From positions 3,906,001 through 3,970,000 of the forward strand of contig NZ_CP099489.1 of the NCBI RefSeq assembly GCF_023923225.1: a DNA stretch of 64,000 bases. The letters are read 5' to 3'. This DNA is from Ornithinimicrobium faecis (GTDB lineage: Bacteria; Actinomycetota; Actinomycetes; Actinomycetales; Dermatophilaceae). Of the stretch, positions 60,654 to 64,000 are shown piece after piece. The notes under the pieces were generated by a model. The model worked only from the letters and a program-made list of their open reading frames with translations, searched no databases and was not told the origin of the DNA. How positions within the stretch are numbered: the first letter of the stretch is position 1; every line of letters begins with the position of its first letter. The translations under genes and the position numbers were made by a program.

Positions 60654-61397
60654 TCAGCTCTCGACGATCTCCAGCACGTTGTCGTCGAGCACCGGAGGCT
60701 CGATGTGCTCGGGCTCGGAGCGCTCCATGTCGACCTCACTGTGCGCGCCACAGCCGTGGTTGAGGCTGACGACACTGCCGTCGCTGGGCGACCACTCGTT
60801 GGCGCAGACACCAAAGACGGAGCGCAGGGCCCCGGCCATCGGCACGAAGAAGCCGCAGGAGCTGCAGGGCGCCGGAGCCTTGTGGGCGATGTCGGTCTCG
60901 GGGCCGTGCTCGCCGTCATACCAGCGCTGCGCAGCAGCGTCACGACCCTCCGCCGAGAGCACGCGGGGGCGTCCCAGGCCCAGCTCGAAGAATCCGACCT
61001 GGTCGACGTCCTCCTCGCCGGTGGCCTCGAAGCCGCCCTCCAGCAGGGGGTCGTCGTCGATCTTGGGGGTCACGTCGCCGGGGCCGACGTCTCCGGGAGC
61101 CAGCCGCTCGGCATACGGCACCCACTGCGGGGAGAGGAGCGCGTCATCGCCGGCGACCAGGTGGGTCTCGCTGATCAGGGCCGCGCGGCCCCGCGGGGGC
61201 CGGGTCACGGTGATCGCCCAGCGCCAGCCGGGATAGGCGACCGCGGTGCAGTCGAAGTAGTGGGTGCCGACGCGGTCCTCGTCCATGACGAAGCCGACGT
61301 GCTCACCCACGGTGCCGGTCTCGGCGATGGCGACGGCCGCTTCCCGGGCCGCCTCCTGCGCTGCGGCCAGGACGGCATCCCGCTTGGGGACCGCCAT
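60654..61397 (-). CDS. DUF3027 protein
   Basis: A 247-residue actinobacterial protein of unknown function. The N-terminal half includes VGFVMDEDRVGTHYFDCTAV and YPGWRWAITVTRPPRGRAAL, the C-terminal half a Cys-rich block CSSCGFFVPMAGALRSVFGV CANEWSPSDGSVVSLNHGCG that could bind Zn. It ends acidic (SEPEHIEPPVLDDNVLEIVE). ATG 61397 overlaps the cold-shock gene stop (TGATG), so the two are coupled, an arrangement that recurs in actinobacteria and hints at an RNA-related role. Confidence 0.9.
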   Translation of the reverse strand: MAVPKRDAVLAAAQEAAREAAVAIAETGTVGEHVGFVMDEDRVGTHYFDCTAVAYPGWRWAITVTRPPRGRAALISETHLVAGDDALLSPQWVPYAERLAPGDVGPGDVTPKIDDDPLLEGGFEATGEEDVDQVGFFELGLGRPRVLSAEGRDAAAQRWYDGEHGPETDIAHKAPAPCSSCGFFVPMAGALRSVFGVCANEWSPSDGSVVSLNHGCGAHSEVDMERSEPEHIEPPVLDDNVLEIVES

Positions 61398-61801
61398 CAG
61401 GCGCCCGCCTCGAACTGGTCGGCAACCGCGCGCAGGCTCTTGGCCAGCGCACCGGAGAGCCGCTTGTCGGGATAGTGGCCACGGCGCAGGCTGTTGGACG
61501 AGTCGTCGAGCAGCTTGATCAGGTCCTCGATGACCACGGCCATCTCCTCGGCCGGCTTGCGGTCGCGGACCGCGATCGAGCGGGAGACCGACGGGGCGGG
61601 CTCGAGCAGCCGGACGTGCAGTGCCTGGTCGCCGCGGCGCCCCTGGGCAATGTCGAACTCCACCCGTGCGCCCCGAGCCAGCGTCTTGACGCCGGTGGGG
61701 AGGACCGAGGCATGGACATAGACGTCCTGACCCTCGTCGCTGGAGAGGAAGCCGAAGCCCTTCTCCTCGTCATAGAACCTGACCTTGCCCGTGGGCACCA
61801 T
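61397..61801 (-). CDS. Cold-shock domain protein with C-terminal extension
   Basis: A 134-residue RNA/DNA-binding protein. Residues 1-65 are the cold-shock OB fold with RNP1 KGFGFLSSDEG and RNP2 VYVHASVLP. The rest (about 75-134, AEEMAVVIEDLIKLLDDSSN, SLRRGHYPDKRLSGALAKSL) is a helical extension found in actinobacterial two-part Csp proteins. It probably acts as an RNA chaperone. ATG 61801 with an AGAGGTG site. Coupled to DUF3027. Confidence 0.93.
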   Translation of the reverse strand: MVPTGKVRFYDEEKGFGFLSSDEGQDVYVHASVLPTGVKTLARGARVEFDIAQGRRGDQALHVRLLEPAPSVSRSIAVRDRKPAEEMAVVIEDLIKLLDDSSNSLRRGHYPDKRLSGALAKSLRAVADQFEAGA

Positions 61802-61886
61802 GCACCTCTTAGATCGTGTCGCGTGGGGGAAGCAGGTCCCAGGTTATCGTCTCGCGGCCCGATCTCCGCCTCGATGGCGCAGGTGA

Positions 61887-62318
61887 TCAGCTCGCGGCCT
61901 GCTTGACCAACTCCACGATCCGCTTCTCGTCGGCCTCGGTCAGCTTGACGATGGCGAAGACCGTCGGCCACATGTTGCCGTCGTCGAGGTTCGCCAGCTC
62001 GTTGAAGCCCAGCTCGGCATAGCGCACATCAAACTTCGAGGCGGCCTTGAAGAAGCAGATCACCTTGCCGTCGGCATTGGCATAGGCCGGCATGCCATAC
62101 CAGGTCCTCGGCGCCAGGTGCGGGGCTGCCTCCTTGATCAGGGCGTGGACCCGCTCGGCCAGGGGCCGCTCGTCCTCTGACAGCGCCGCAATCGCGTCGA
62201 GCACTGCCTGCTCGGCCTCGGCGCCCTTCTTGGCGGCCTTCAGCTCGCGCGTGCGCTCCTTGAGCGCTGCCTTCTCCTGGGCGGACAGCTTCGTGCTGTC
62301 CTCATCCTTGGTGGCCAT
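61887..62318 (-). CDS. DUF1801-family protein (YdhG/iron-chaperone-like)
   Basis: A 143-residue protein. After a Lys/Glu-rich helical lead (residues 1-45) the DUF1801 core reads VHALIKEAAPHLAPRTWYGM PAYANADGKVICFFKAASKF and DVRYAELGFNELANLDDGNMW. These proteins share the frataxin-like YdhG fold; some are called iron chaperones but the evidence is thin. ATG 62318. Stand-alone on the minus strand. No metal-binding motif is obvious. Confidence 0.88.
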   Translation of the reverse strand: MATKDEDSTKLSAQEKAALKERTRELKAAKKGAEAEQAVLDAIAALSEDERPLAERVHALIKEAAPHLAPRTWYGMPAYANADGKVICFFKAASKFDVRYAELGFNELANLDDGNMWPTVFAIVKLTEADEKRIVELVKQAAS

Positions 62319-62387
62319 GACATGTCCTCTCGTGGGGTGTTGTCCACGCTAGAACGTCAGGGAGCCTGAGCGCTTCTCCATTCGTGA

Positions 62388-64000
62388 TCAGACGAGCGCC
62401 GCCTCGAGCAGCTCCTCGTCGGCCCGCTCACTGGCCCGCACCAGCGCGGCATAGGCACCGCCAGCTGCCATCAACTGGTCGTGGGAGCCGCGCTCCTGGA
62501 TCTCGCCGCGGTCGAGCACCACGATCTGGTCGGCGTGGCGGACGGTGGAGAGGCGGTGGGCAATCGTGATCACCGTGCGCCCCTCCCCCAGCTCGTCGAG
62601 CGCGCGCTGCACGGCCAGCTCCGTGCGCGTGTCGAGGGCACTGGTGGCCTCGTCGAGGATCAGCACCCTCGGGTTGCGCAGCAGCGTGCGGGCCAGGGCC
62701 AGTCGCTGCTGCTCGCCGCCTGAGAAGCGGTGTCCGCGGGCACCGACGACGGTGTCATAACCCTGCGGCAGGGCCATGATCACGTCGTGCACCTGGGCCG
62801 CGCGGGCCGCCGTCTCGATCTGCTCGTCGGTGGCCTCGGGGCGGGCAAACCGCAGGTTCTCGCGCACGGAGTCGTGCAGCAGATAGGTCTCCTGAGACAC
62901 CACGCCCACGACGTCGGCCCGCTGCTGGGAGGTCAGCTCGCGCAGGTCGATCCCGTCCAGCCGGACGACGCCCTCGGTCGGGTCATAGAGGCGACTGATC
63001 AGCGCGGCCAGGGTGCTCTTGCCGGAGCCGGTGGCACCGACAATCGCCAGGTGCGTGCCGGCCGGGACGGTCAGGTCGACGTCCCGCAGGGCGTCGCGAC
63101 CCCCGTCCGTATGCCGAAAGGTCACCTTGTCGAGGGAGACCTCACCCTCGGCATACGTCGGGTCAAAGTCGGCCGGCTCCGCCGGCTCAGGCACCTCCGC
63201 CGTGAGGTCAAGGTATTCGAAGATGCGGCTGAACAGGGCCATCGACGCGGTCACCTGGACACCGATGTTCAGCAGGCCCATCACGGGGCGGAAGATGCCG
63301 GCCTGCAGCGCGATGAAGGCGACCAGGGTGCCGATCGTGATGCCCTCGGAGGTGACGGGCAGTCCGGCGATCAGATAGATCAGCGCGGGGATGACGGCAA
63401 AGATGATGCTCATCGTGGCGGTGCGCCAGCGACCGGCGATCTGGACGGCCACCTCGAGCGCCAGCAGACCGTCGGAGGTGCGAAAGAAGCGGTCGGCCAG
63501 CGCGGGGCCGGCGCCGAGGGTCTTGCTCAGGCGAGCGCCACTGACCGACAGGGACTCCTCGACCTGGCCGTGCAGGCCGGCGAGCGCCTTCTGTCGCTTG
63601 TCGGTGGCGTCGCGGCGCAGGCGGGCGACCGAGCGGCTGATCAGCACAGCCGGCGGGATCACGATGAGGGACAGCAGAGCCAGCTGCCAGCTCAGCGCGA
63701 CCATGGCGATCAGCGTGCCGACCACCGTGGCGATGTTGCCGGCCAGGCTGGTCGCGGTCGAGGTGACCACGCCCTGCAGGCCGGAGATGTCGTGGGTCAG
63801 GCGGGACTGCACCTCTCCCCCGCGGGTGCGGGTGAAGAAGGACAGGCTCTGGCGCTGCAGGTTGGTGAAGACGTCGGTGCGCAGGCGGTGCATGATCTCC
63901 TGGCCGACGGTGGTCGACATCCAGGTCTGCACGACGCCGAGCACGGCGTTGACCGCGGCGACGCCGACCATCGCGCTGACCAGGATCAGCAGGAGCTGCA
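62388..64000 (-). CDS. ABC exporter, TM-NBD half-transporter (5' end outside window)
   Basis: At least 537 residues of a fused membrane-ATPase half-transporter; the frame continues past base 64000 on the minus strand. The membrane part has the type-I exporter pattern (SFFTRTRGGEVQSRLTHDIS, then five or more hydrophobic helices). The ATPase shows Walker A IVGATGSGKSTLAALISRLY, Q-loop GVVSQETYLLHDSVRENLRF, signature FSGGEQQRLALARTLL and Walker B VLILDEATSALDT with the H-loop AHRLSTVRHADQ. It should act as a homo- or heterodimer exporting lipids or drugs. No partner gene is visible. Confidence 0.95.
   Translation of the reverse strand, partial: QLLLILVSAMVGVAAVNAVLGVVQTWMSTTVGQEIMHRLRTDVFTNLQRQSLSFFTRTRGGEVQSRLTHDISGLQGVVTSTATSLAGNIATVVGTLIAMVALSWQLALLSLIVIPPAVLISRSVARLRRDATDKRQKALAGLHGQVEESLSVSGARLSKTLGAGPALADRFFRTSDGLLALEVAVQIAGRWRTATMSIIFAVIPALIYLIAGLPVTSEGITIGTLVAFIALQAGIFRPVMGLLNIGVQVTASMALFSRIFEYLDLTAEVPEPAEPADFDPTYAEGEVSLDKVTFRHTDGGRDALRDVDLTVPAGTHLAIVGATGSGKSTLAALISRLYDPTEGVVRLDGIDLRELTSQQRADVVGVVSQETYLLHDSVRENLRFARPEATDEQIETAARAAQVHDVIMALPQGYDTVVGARGHRFSGGEQQRLALARTLLRNPRVLILDEATSALDTRTELAVQRALDELGEGRTVITIAHRLSTVRHADQIVVLDRGEIQERGSHDQLMAAGGAYAALVRASERADEELLEAALV

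Overview
This is a chromosomal segment of a high-GC Gram-positive bacterium, almost certainly an actinobacterium and probably of the Intrasporangiaceae/Ornithinimicrobium type. The evidence is a galU-glp-moaC-acetyltransferase-glpR cluster, DUF3027 and DUF2530 proteins, a DIP1984-family protein, a DtxR-type repressor, frequent GTG/TTG starts, and many leaderless promoters in which a TAnnnT box sits 6-8 nt before the start codon. The species cannot be fixed from sequence alone.

Layout. 1-9.5 kb: 3' part of fhs, a DIP1984-family gene, a translationally coupled TetR-glycosyltransferase pair, an aldose-1-epimerase-like gene, an XRE/MmyB regulator divergent from a DHA2 drug transporter across a 23-bp palindrome, tRNA-Ala(CGC), an aldo/keto reductase and two small genes. 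9.6-17.3 kb: a short family-A DNA polymerase, an unusual ribbon-helix-helix/LuxR fusion, and a 1774-residue secreted subtilase with kelch-like and cell-wall-binding repeats. 17.6-27.3 kb: conserved actinobacterial core on the minus strand (galU, glp, moaC, acetyltransferase, glpR, with a 32-bp tandem repeat before glpR), facing 5-formyl-THF cyclo-ligase, a penicillin acylase, FmdB, SAF protein and mscL. 27.4-31.3 kb: a large AAA/helicase-type protein with a small coupled partner.

31.3-34.1 kb is accessory: a broken hydrolase, tRNA-Arg(CCT), an excisionase-like antitoxin with PIN toxin, and an ArsC-like protein. 34.2-40.8 kb: a YhaN/YhaO-like (SbcCD-type) ATPase-nuclease pair divergent from two CNNM/CorC-type transporter genes, which are preceded by a 36-codon leaderless ORF rich in Asp/Glu/Pro and containing a GC hairpin. 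That is the best candidate here for an undescribed regulatory element (a possible Mg2+-sensing leader peptide). 40.8-47.4 kb is a mobile-element patch: a lipoprotein gene, a frameshifted ISL3 element, a truncated second transposase, a DUF899 remnant and an IS110-family element. Embedded in it is a resident NlpC/P60 hydrolase with a ydaO-type (c-di-AMP) riboswitch.

47.4-51 kb: DtxR-type regulator, DUF3105, DUF305, pdxH and a small gene. 51.0-53.6 kb is a visibly less GC-rich island of a polytopic membrane protein, a four-cysteine lipoprotein (paralogue of the one at 40.9 kb) and a small secreted peptide. 53.7-64 kb: GPH-type transporter, gamma-glutamyltransferase, a 28-residue membrane peptide, an MFS exporter and MarR in one operon, an NCS2 purine permease sharing a two-way promoter with a DUF2530 gene, then DUF3027, cold-shock protein, DUF1801 and the 3' part of an ABC exporter running off the end.
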